Assembly (NCBI RefSeq): GCF_001949145.1
Contig: NW_019091356.1
Span: forward strand, 2,946,713-3,010,712
Length of the DNA: 64,000 bases
Reading direction: 5' to 3'
Origin: Acanthaster planci
Taxonomy: Eukaryota > Echinodermata > Asteroidea > Valvatida > Acanthasteridae
Part shown: positions 14,101-22,358 of the stretch, piece after piece
Numbering within the stretch: the stretch's first letter is position 1
Layout: every line of letters begins with the position of its first letter
Position numbers and translations under genes: made by a program
The notes under the pieces: generated by a model
What the model saw: the letters and a program-made list of their open reading frames with translations, nothing else
Databases searched by the model: none
Told to the model about the DNA's origin: nothing

Positions 14101-16503
14101 ACAATCAAGGAAAACCCAAACGTAACTATGCCTGACTTCACTGATCAACCACTGCAGGTCTTACAATCCAGTAACTGGCATTTTCTTTCAGCCTTGAGTC
14201 AACCTTAACCCCCAACAGTCCTCAATCAACCAATGGTTGGAGGATTGAGGACTATCAACGTTAAGCCACTGATAATTTTTCTCCAGGGTCTCAGGTTTTG
14301 CACCCTCCAAACGAATCAATCCTTTTCATCTTTAGCTTTGCCTGTGGTCAAACGAAGGTCATTTGGCTGCTACATGACGCAAAGACATTTGTTCCACTTG
14401 ACCACACCGTAACTGCAAAAAATGGAATTCAGCCCTGTGGCTACAAGAAAGAGAAGTCTCTCAACAGAATACACTGCATAAAATAATTCCTCAAATCTTG
14501 CAAAATAATTGCATTGAACTTGGAGGATTCAAGACCGTCGCAGTTGAGATCCAATCTACTACTTGATGCACTATAGGTAGGAAGAAAGACCTCAAGTACC
14601 ATCTGCTCTGTGCACAAGTGTCCCCTGGTTGGTGACAGACAGAGTCATGCAACATGCCTTGTGCCCGTGCTTGCTATATAACTTCTGTGTGCAATGAGCT
14701 GGGTCATACACGAATTGGAAAGCACACAGAGCAAACAGCTTCCAAGGAGTATATTGATTGGTAGTGGTACAAAAAAACTCCCACCTTCGTTTGAAGACAG
14801 CAACTACAGTTGCAGTTCATCTTCTATGGAAATTGCCAGTATACTGTGAAAATTCAAGTGGATTGCAAAAAGTAAAAAATCTGCTAACACTTACCAGTGG
14901 TTTTAGGAAGTCTTGCTGATGAAGTTGCTTCTAAGAGTATTGTGTCAGGGTCCTCACCCTTCTCCCTCAATGCCTCCAGACAATTTAAGACAAAAAAGTG
15001 ACTTTTTTAACAAACTTTACCAAATGTAAGCATTAAATTACACACGGATCACATAATTTGTTGTATGTTGGAATGGAATTCCACGTGGCAAGTTTTATGA
15101 AGGTACATGCAAGAAACGGCCCCTAGCACTTCCAGTAAATGGACACAGCTTTCAATAAAAGCAACTGAAGAAAACTAAAAATTCCATAACTTTAAATATA
15201 TTTTTTCGTACATACATGTTTGTGTGAAGGGCCTAACGAATGTGATTTAGTGGTAGCCAGGCTCCAGATTGAAAGGATGCCATGAATTTGGCCATATTTG
15301 CTTGGACATGAGTCATTTTATTTCATGATTGTTTTTATGAAGGTATTTCAAAGTACACCAACTTATGAATAATGAATAAAAGCCTCATGAATGTATTGGA
15401 TTTTCAAAATTGTCTGGAGGGAAATCCGGTATCACTAGTCACCATAATTTATTCACTTACTGCTTAGACCAAAATTTGTTCTTAAATATACTAGGCCTAA
15501 TTTTTTTATGAATTCATTTTCAGTTGTTGAATGTTGGACTAAAATCCTATGTATATGGAATAATATTATGAAGAACATCGGATGTCACCGAAGCAACAGG
15601 AAACAATGTTGTTTGCAAACGAGTCGGATTGGCTGTAGTAAAACTTAAGTCACCATAATTTGTGCATGTACGTTGCAAACGTCATTTTACGGGGTATCGG
15701 TAATGCCCTACTTCTACAAAATCTGCCAGTAAATCATAATTAGCATACATATGAGTTATTTATCTGGACATAATGACAAAACTTCTCTTTCTACATGTAT
15801 TTCTGAACAAAAGTCACAAAATACAGTGCCACCAAACTGTCCCTTTTTCCTTCCCACAATGTCTTTCTACCATTGCGCAAAATCACCCAAGCAGTATTTG
15901 CGATAAGGCTTGTTCCCTCTGGAAAAGCTTTTAATTCCCACATAGGCCTAGCTGCAAAAAGAAAAAGGTTGAAGTGACGATCGGTCACTAATAGTAAATT
16001 AACGCCAGTGCATAATTCCGTTGTATACGTGAATTTAGGGTAGGCCTACTCCATGATACATGTAGGCCCCCCTATGTTCATTCTCATTGCCTTACAAAAA
16101 ATGTAGTCCTAGGCCTACTTAGGCAAGCCAAGGCCCAACGTTATCTTTAGTTTCACATGATGTAGGCCCTAATTATATTCAAAGGTGTAACGTGCGTGAC
16201 CATATACTTCCCAGGTCCCAAATTTCGCCACCTATTAGGTCTGATTGGTTTTTTAGCGCAAGTGGCGAAATAAGGGATCTGGTCACACACATATTTACGT
16301 ACATTATGAGCATGCTTCACAGAAAAGCGCCCTCACAATTTTTAATGCAGACTCAGTCAGAGAAAAAAAAATCTCACCCCTTGCAGCCTTTCTAACAGGA
16401 CAGCTTTGACCCCTTTTTGGTCCAAGCCCCTCTTTTCTAGTTCTGCTTTCAGGTCTTTGACAAGAAGGTCTGATACCTTCTTTCTCACCCCTGTTTCTGC
16501 CAT
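3043..16503 (-). CDS. SAFB/SLTM-type scaffold attachment factor, paralogue 1
   Basis: Eleven exons join in one open frame of 3573 nt (about 1190 aa): 16503-16378, 14973-14895, 14087-13975, 13685-13548, 12848-12773, 10578-10191, 7500-7460, 7177-7083, 6446-6297, 5748-5472 and 5132-3043 (stop). All borders are GT-AG and phases agree throughout. Seen: SAP domain (aa ~10-42), acidic Glu/Asp-rich stretch (~90-177), Ser/Lys-rich linker, RRM (~327-402) with NIWVSGLS and HCYGFLSM, Lys/Pro-rich linker, Arg/Glu coiled coil (~536-661), an Ala-Gln tract (~666-702), Arg/Ser-rich region and a Gly/Met-rich tail ending RRF. This order is that of the SAFB/SAFB2/SLTM family, nuclear proteins that bind AT-rich scaffold DNA through SAP and RNA through the RRM; the nuclear role here is inferred. 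The start ATG at 16503 directly precedes the SAP domain; an in-frame ATG lies 12 codons upstream (16539). The paralogue's 29-nt third exon has no counterpart that I found. The acceptor of exon 4 (13685) is the least certain border. Confidence 0.85.
4511..4606 (-). repeat. 12-bp coding microsatellite encoding Ala-Ala-Gln-Gln
   Basis: About eight near-perfect 12-bp units (plus strand GGCTGCCTGCTG or GGCTGCCTGTTG) run in frame and code for alternating AA and QQ pairs at the end of the coiled coil. Because the unit is a multiple of three, copy-number change would keep the frame. The paralogue lacks the tract. Confidence 0.9.
6297..7177 (-). other. RRM exons of paralogue 1
   Basis: Exons 7177-7083 (95 nt) and 6446-6297 (150 nt) encode one RNA recognition motif. 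RNP2 is IWVSGL in the first exon; RNP1 is HCYGFLSM in the second. The intron falls after FSKYGK, exactly as in the other copy (30211/30575), and the second exon is 150 nt in both genes. Between the RNPs this copy reads IIWNAKLPGHH, where the other reads [11 protein letters not shown], which is nearer the family pattern as I know it. RNA binding is probably kept because the aromatic RNP1 positions Tyr and Phe remain. Confidence 0.85.
11060..12545. other. Intronic block with possible decayed coding remnants
   Basis: This block lies in the intron between exons 10578 and 12848 of the minus-strand SAFB gene. It is less AT-rich than its surroundings and holds several short open stretches on both strands (for example plus 11442-11690, and minus 12070-11888 and 11949-11752). 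No protein family is recognised. It could be an old transposon insertion, or nothing. Confidence 0.25.
14185..14262. repeat. Foldback copy of a dispersed CCTCAATCC repeat
   Basis: AGTCCTCAATC and GGATTGAGGACT face each other around a short centre (CAACCAATGGTTG). This is preceded by AACCTTAACCCCCAAC. The same TCCTCAATCC / GGATTGAGG pairing, next to TTAACCCTAAC-type sequence, recurs near 56430, 62720 and 63920. It sits in the intron between the second and third coding exons of paralogue 1. Confidence 0.55.
16195..16290. repeat. Small inverted repeat in intron 1 of paralogue 1
   Basis: The left arm contains GTGACCATATACTTCCCAGG and ATTTCGCCAC; the right arm contains GTGGCGAAAT and GGGATCTGGTCAC. 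The two arms can pair imperfectly around a ~35-bp loop. It looks like a small MITE or a hairpin. Confidence 0.45.
16378..16503 (-). other. First coding exon with SAP domain (paralogue 1)
   Basis: This exon gives 42 codons and a phase-0 donor GTGAGA just below 16378. The SAP (SAF-A/B, Acinus, PIAS) helix-turn-helix is visible in [20 protein letters not shown] followed by LLERLQ. In the family SAP binds AT-rich scaffold/matrix attachment DNA. The paralogous exon at 22230-22358 matches it over the whole helix pair and has the same exon phase. Confidence 0.88.
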
Positions 16504-16644
16504 GATTTTATCACTAACTACAATCCCACTCCTTATCACGTATCTCGCGCTGGCATGTGCGTATAGTCTGGTTTCGATGTTTCCATTGTATGAATAAAGT
16601 GTATACGTACGTACTTAGGCAGGTCACCAACAACCGCTCCTTAG

Positions 16645-16665
16645 TGACGTCATACAAATGGCGGG
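16645..16665 (-). promoter_or_regulatory. Candidate CRE and YY1-like promoter sites of paralogue 1
   Basis: A perfect palindromic CRE, TGACGTCA, lies at 16645-16652. AAATGGCGGG (minus strand CCCGCCATTT, YY1-like) lies at 16656-16665, about 140-160 bp upstream of the ATG at 16503. Such pairs are common at TATA-less housekeeping promoters. The paralogue also has a CGCCATTTT just upstream of its ATG. Confidence 0.4.
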
Positions 16666-18155
16666 ATAAAGGAGAACTTCAGTGTGCAGGGCAGCAAATA
16701 ATTTCTCATAGCATGCATAGACAGCAGTGATAAATCCCCATATTTCACAAATATTTTAAAAATACCCACAACTCTCACAGGTGTTCAGGCTGCACAGAAA
16801 ATGATGTTCCACATGTTCCCTTTCATTTTCCTTTCAATTTTTAGTGGGTTGACTTATGAATTTTTGAGAAATTCTCACCCAAAGCAGACCACCCCTGAAA
16901 TGAAGGAAATTTCACTGCCCGGGAAACTCCATTTTGAAAAAGCGTCCCTCTGCAAAATGGCTCAAATAGTGCCACTTTCGGACCTGATTGCATCCAAATT
17001 GCTCAGAATTGGAAGCACTGAGTCCGGCCTAGAGGTTCAGCGTCATATTTCTTCAATTCCCCAGTTCCATGGCTCTGAGGACCCTCTAATATAGAATATT
17101 TTGAGTCTATAACTTTAATTTATGAGCTCAGCGGACATATTTCCGGACACAGTACGTGGGTGCATCCCTTACTACTGTGCACGTGGTGGGCAATATATGT
17201 AACCTGTTTTATGACAGGACACCAGTACCACAGCCACAAATAATATGATAATAATTTACAAAGTATACAAAGTATTTATCGTGCAGCATTAGAACATTCG
17301 TTTTTAGTAAACGATACTTCAGAATAGAATTCAATATCGTCAGAACATCACAATTTTTGAGTGATGAACTAAACTTAGAAGTTTGTTCTGCTTTTTAAAC
17401 CAAGTCAAAGCAAGTTCCTCTATGAAAGCTCCCCTTGGCAGTCACCTCTTGTAAACGTGTTGGAATTTCTCTCACTGACATTCAAAAATGTGAATTCTTT
17501 AATTCTTTCTGATATATACTTCTAAATACTAAAGAAGACAAACTTAAGTTATATTGCGGCGGCAAACTGAAAGCCAAGCTTTACGACAAACCCACAGACA
17601 ACTCACCCAACGAAAACGTCGTGAACACAACTGCGCTGAAGACTGAGTTTCTTCGAAGGCATGACTCTCACCCAAACTCAGGAATGAATGCATTAGCAAC
17701 TAACTGACCAAAGATATTTAATCGATTTCATCATGTGGATTGATATAATCAAACTATTCGGCGGGAAAATCCACCGGTTATTATTATGAAGAGCATATGA
17801 GAAAAAAAGACAAAAATCAAACCCAAAACAAAACAAAACAAAACACAGTCACACAAACACAAATAACTGATCAACAAACACCCTTCAGACGAAGTAAATG
17901 AAGTGATAGAAAAACGAATACCTTGATTGGCATGCAAACAAAGACATTTATACTGACTGCTCTGCTCTGACATGCAGGAATGGTATCACTGGAACTTCGA
18001 AAAGACCATCAATTAAAGATTGAAAAAGTCTCGTTTATGATCTTCGCCTCGAAGTAAAAAAATGAGGTTGCTTAAAAGCAATCCTTATCAAAGAAAAGAT
18101 AACAAAAACATGCCGTTTTTTTCCTTGTCGCTAACACGCTCATATAACGATGTCT
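16666..18155. other. Divergent-gene spacer, left part
   Basis: No gene is recognised. 16830-17095 has sequence in the style of the dispersed repeat at 20530-20845 (AGTGGGTTGACTTATGAATT, then CCATTTTGAAAAAG), possibly a distant copy. The rest is AT-rich without visible structure. Confidence 0.4.
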
Positions 18156-18159
18156 GCGA

Positions 18160-18290
18160 AAAATGCAGGATTGCGCGTGAGGAAACCGAGGAAAGATGGG
18201 GATCGAACCCACGACCTCAAGAACATTACTTCGCTTTTGTATTCTACCGATCTTTCTCTTTTAGGTCATGTGATTTTTCAGTTTCTATAA
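18160..18290 (-). mobile_element. tRNA-derived repeat, degenerate copy
   Basis: On the minus strand GTGGGTTCGATCCCCA is a good tRNA T-arm / B-box, preceded at tRNA-like spacing by GGTAGAATAC (the A-box side). It ends in ACGCGCAATCCTGCATTTT, almost the same tail as the copies at 19418-19539 and 19839-19960. The D-arm side is eroded, so this is not a working tRNA. Confidence 0.5.
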
Positions 18291-19417
18291 ATTGATATAG
18301 GCTTACTAGCAAATATCTTCCAAAGCCCCCTTTTCGAGTTGGATTTTTAAGAAGTAACTGAACGAAAAAATATTACAAATTCTAAAATCTTTGCATGTTA
18401 TTTTTCTCATCCAAGGGCTCCGGAAGCGCGCCATCAGGGGTTAACTTTCAGGCTCTATATACGCAGACTTTATGATGTTGAACATGGCCTTGAACTGACA
18501 CAAACCCGTACATAACAGCGTATCATGTGATGAATCACCCATGCATGTGAATTTTCTGTCGGTGATAATTTCCGAATTCGAATGCTTAACTTTGCATTAT
18601 GGAGAGCACAAGGACAGGCAAAAACAATGCCTAAATTAAATTTACTCCACCAATTTCACAGCATAGATCCATGAAAGCCGAACTTTGATATTTCTATTCG
18701 GATAATGTTCTGATTATAGCAATAGTATTTCGGCTGTAAGTGGAAGTTGTGAACTGAAAAACAATGGAATAAAAGCTCAGATGGTCACCTGCGTGGATGA
18801 ACAATGATACTGTATGTTAGAAACGTCGCTGTCAAAGTAGAATTGGCAAGAGAAGGAAATCCTGCACAATACTGGTTGGTGCCCGGTTCCCAAGTAGGTC
18901 ATGCACGTACACAATAATGCTGCATAACGGTGTGCGTGGAAACCGGTTGAACACACAACCTTCATATTTGTTGGTATTATTTGTAATGGACTTGACATAT
19001 CGGTAGCCACATACGAATGTGTGGATTAGAATCTTTCGTGTTTGCTTTTCCTTTACCTCGAATGTAATAAACTTCATAATACCGCACTTTGTAGATTAAG
19101 TGGTTTCGATGTCCACAACTCAAGGGCCATCGGCGCTTTCTGGCAGACTGCTACTTCCACACTCATGCTCGTGAACATGAGCATGAGCAGTTCTTGGGCT
19201 TGCTTCAGTTAGAAACCATTCTTCCAGAAATTATAGAGCGTAAAATCTCCCTAGAAAGATTGGGGGAAGGTTCGAGCTTATACTGCGTGACCTTGAAATA
19301 AATTTGCCTTTCGTGCTCTGTCATGGGGCATTGTGCTAACGCATGACGCAACTATCCCTCGAAATGGCGTATAACGTGCAACGCATCTCTTAAATAAGGT
19401 CAACGTACACTACTGAA

Positions 19418-19539
19418 TGCTGGCTTAGCAGTGTGGATACTTTGTTGAGTGGTTCATTGGTAGAACTTAAAGTTTGCGTCTTTAGAGAGTGGGTTCGATT
19501 CCCACCTTGACACCATCCGCACGCGCAATCCAGCATTTT
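19418..19539 (+). mobile_element. Foldback repeat containing a complete tRNA-like cloverleaf
   Basis: Within it, 19443-19513 folds as a tRNA: acceptor TGTTGAG / CTTGACA (two G-T pairs), D-arm GTTC-ATTGGTA-GAAC, anticodon arm TAAAG-TTTGCGT-CTTTA (TGC in the anticodon place), and a perfect T-arm GTGGG-TTCGATT-CCCAC. Outside it the element is extended by GTGTGGAT / ATCCGCAC and TGCTGG / CCAGCA, so the ends are also inverted repeats. A second copy lies inverted 300 bp away. The repeated flanks argue for a tRNA-derived mobile repeat (SINE or MITE-like) rather than a plain tRNA gene, although tRNA-Ala(TGC) remains formally possible. Confidence 0.6.
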
Positions 19540-19838
19540 ATCTAATCTTATTTCAATTCTCTTTGCTTTCGGCAGGTTCGTCTAAAGTGAGATAAACTGA
19601 AGGGAAAATGATACTTTCTTTTGTTTTCTTCTCTTTCCCGATTAATGCAGAGAGTGCTAATGCAATTTTAATCTTTTTTTCAACTTGTTTGCGACAGGAA
19701 GCACTCAATGAAGAAACAATTAAGGCCTACTGACGAAAAAGGGTTGTCACAGGAAAAGAAACAGAAAAACAAAGAAAGTGGCATTTGCCTTCGGTTTAGG
19801 CCAAAGTGCTGAAGGAAAAGGAAGTTAGAGAGAAAAAA

Positions 19839-19960
19839 GTGCTGGATTGCGCGTGTGGATGGTGTCAAGGTGGGAATCGAACCCACTCCTTAAAGAACCA
19901 AACTTTAAATTCTACCAATGAACCACTCAACAAAGTATCCACACTGCTAAGCCAGCACCA
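19839..19960 (-). mobile_element. Inverted second copy of the tRNA-like foldback repeat
   Basis: On the minus strand this copy has the same flanks (TGCTGGCTTAGCAGTGTGGA and ACACGCGCAATCCAGCA) and the same acceptor and T-arm. The tRNA-like core is 19932-19862. The anticodon loop reads TTTGGTT (TGG in the anticodon place) instead of TTTGCGT, and the D-stem has a GAAT strand (one wobble pair). The core is 71 nt in both copies. Confidence 0.6.
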
Positions 19961-20033
19961 GACGTGTAAAACTGACTCTTTGAAGAGAAGTTCGACGCTT
20001 GATGTACATGATGCAATTTCTTGAGGTATTGTG

Positions 20034-20203
20034 CAGTGGCGTAACTAGGGTAAAAATGTCCCGGGGCACCCGGGGGCGCCCACATTTTTTTTCAAGGGGA
20101 CACCAAAAGAAATTTAGCTACAGCTGTATAGCTATAAATTCAACAAAAATTTCAAGGGGGGGGGGTACGTGGCACCCGTGCCCTCTGCGTAGTTACGCTA
20201 CTG
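20034..20203. mobile_element. hAT-like MITE
   Basis: The terminal inverted repeats CAGTGGCGTAACTA and (reverse complement of the right end) CAGTAGCGTAACTA match at 13 of 14 positions and begin with CAG, as hAT ends often do. The 170-bp interior has G/C runs and no coding potential. I see no clear 8-bp target duplication. Confidence 0.6.
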
Positions 20204-20524
20204 TAGCTGTTGTCATTACTATGTTAATGTTCACTGACTGATAGTAGAGACCAACTTGGTGCAGTCACCCCGGCGGAAGCGGGGGGGGGGGAGCCCCCTT
20301 CATTGGGGCGGCCTGGCCTCCCACATTGTTGCAGGTCAAATAACTGGGTGGGACAAATGGATTGAGCTGTTAATGGCTAATGCCTGATGGTCTAACACAT
20401 GCATCCCCCCATTCGGAAAACATTCCCCCACCGGTGGGTGCAGTCCACAAATTCAAGCCCCACTGAAAAGCGTGATGTAAAATCAACATCCCCGAGGTTT
20501 CTGAAACCAAACTTAAATTGTTTG

Positions 20525-20850
20525 CTGGTTCCTAATCTTTCGATTTCTTTTCAGTTTTTTGTGGGTTAACTGATTACATTTTTCCCCACAAAACGACCCC
20601 CTCCCGAAAAAGTGACTTTTCTGAAGTCTGCTAGCAGCCATTTTTCGAGCGGCAATTCTCAATTTTCTCCGGCACTTAAGACTATTTTTCAACCCCTTTT
20701 TGCCATCCTGCTCTCAGATGAAAGCTCAGAGAACAAGGGAGGTGATTCTGACAAAGATTTTCTCACTATTTTGGGGATAAACAATCTCCATTTTCAAAAG
20801 GAGCTGTGGGAGCACTTTTCATGCAAATGAGTTGGCCAGACTGCGTAACC
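20525..20850 (+). repeat. Dispersed ~330-bp repeat, copy 1
   Basis: It starts TTTCGATTTCTTTTCAGTTT and contains GTGGGTTAACTGATTACATT, GCAGCCATTTTTCGAG, GGCACTTAAGACTATTTTTC, CTGCTCTCAGATGAAAGCTC and AACAATCTCCATTTTC. Each has a close counterpart in the same order on the minus strand of 35165-35520. No open frame spans both copies. The family is not recognised. Confidence 0.65.
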
Positions 20851-20997
20851 CGTCAGACTGGTCTTGCATGTCCGTACTTTATAACAACAATTTCCTTAGT
20901 TAAAAAACTTTTTTGAGACTTTAATCCTCGAATTGCTTCAGTCATTTGTGAATACAAATGTAAAACAGTTAAAATCTGCTAAATCTTCGCAATAAAT

Positions 20998-21089
20998 ATG
21001 GCGTTCAAAGTTAACATTTAATCCGTGTATACAGCTTTTAAGAATAGAGATATTTTTATTCGGGATTAAATGTTAACTTTGCACGCCAT
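20998..21089. repeat. Short hairpin element
   Basis: The left arm (ATGGCGTTCAAAGTTAACAT then TTAATCC) and the right arm (GGATTAAATGTTAACTTTG then CACGCCAT) are near-perfect reverse complements of about 27 bp with a ~38-bp loop. It is a MITE or a palindrome. Its AT-rich arms contain GTTAAC. Confidence 0.65.
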
Positions 21090-22170
21090 AAATAGTGGCT
21101 TTCTCGTCATGTCTCGTCGATGGTGCCATGATTTCTTTTGTTGCCTATTACGAAGGCATGGACCTGTACCTCTGCATGTTGCTTTCAAAAGTCTGTGGAA
21201 ATCTGTTTTGAAAACGACAGAAAGAGGACGTCAAAATGCATCACGTTCAATTTGATAGATGAGAGCCCACAGCCTGTGGAAAATGCCGGATGGCGCCAGT
21301 GCCCGCTTGTGAGGATTAAACCCACTTTTCTACAAGTTAGCGAACACTATGATAACTAAGTATCATTAAACGAAGTAACCTCTTGGGTTAAAACCGGCAC
21401 GGTCAAGTAGAGGATTTTGGCATTATATAAAGTGCATTTAGAACCTCACAATTACATAACATTTTGATCTTTCATTTCCACAATTGTTGCAATCTATGCC
21501 AACTTAAGGAATACAGGCCATTTCTATCATTGTGTAGAGCGCGTATGTCAGCAACCTCATCGGTTGTTAGACGTCAATTCAAGTCGTTATTTTCTTTTCA
21601 AGTTGAATATCGTCACTGGATTTTCGCCAAAATCCACGCTAGGTTAGAGAATAGCTGACAGATCATATCAGGTTCAGGTAGTCTTCAGAAATCATTTCTA
21701 GCAGAGCCTCATTTGGTACTTTTTCCAAGTTGTATAGTTTTTGTAGCAGCATGGAAAAGACACAGTGACTCGAGCATCGAGACGTAAGCTAGCGCGCCAA
21801 AGTGTTTTGTCACGTATCACGTGGGCTCCATAATTTCGCAGCGTGGTGCGAAAATGCACTATTTTTTTACGCAATCGCAGGGATGCCAGACGCATCATAT
21901 GAGAGTTCAAAATGAGAACGCGTTGGGGATTTCTTTTTGAAAATTACATTGAATTGATTGAGTTTTAAATTTATACAAGGGTCTGTTTGGGCATTCGGGG
22001 AAAATTTGACTGTGAAACACGTAGTGGTGACGTAAAAATTAAAGCGCACTTTTGTTAGCTGGTTTCATGCCCTTTGCGCAACCATGCATGGTGGTTGGTG
22101 ATGATGTAAACCAGTGAAGAATCAGGCACGCGCACGCGCATTTAGCATAATCTGACAGGAATCACGCGTC
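21090..22170. other. Divergent-gene spacer, right part
   Basis: No gene is recognised. On the minus strand near 21345-21270, GTGGGTTTAATCCTCAC followed by GCCATCCGGCATTTTCC may be a very eroded copy of the tRNA-like repeat. GC and CpG rise towards 22100-22200 (ACGCGCACGCGC), consistent with a promoter region for the plus-strand gene. Confidence 0.35.
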
Positions 22171-22175
22171 ACACA

Positions 22176-22184
22176 CGCCATTTT
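22176..22184 (+). promoter_or_regulatory. YY1-like motif upstream of paralogue 2
   Basis: CGCCATTTT lies 46 bp upstream of the ATG at 22230. The same core, CGCCATTT, precedes paralogue 1 in gene orientation. YY1 sites often sit at or just after the start of transcription. Confidence 0.35.
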
Positions 22185-22229
22185 TTTAAGTTGGTGTTTG
22201 GCCTGCTTCTGGTGCTTTTTTCCAGCATC

Positions 22230-22358
22230 ATGGTTTCCCCAGATTCGTCGAAGAAGAAGGTAGCAAATCTCCGTGTGCAAGATCTAAAGCTGGAGCTGGA
22301 AAAAAGAGGCCTCGATCATAAAGGTGTCAAAGCAGTTCTCCTCGAAAGATTGCAGAAG
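22230..22358 (+). other. First coding exon with SAP domain (paralogue 2)
   Basis: 43 codons. The SAP helices are [16 protein letters not shown] and [13 protein letters not shown]. The donor GTACGA follows at phase 0. The start ATG is the first one in frame ahead of the domain, and the protein begins [10 protein letters not shown]. Confidence 0.88.
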
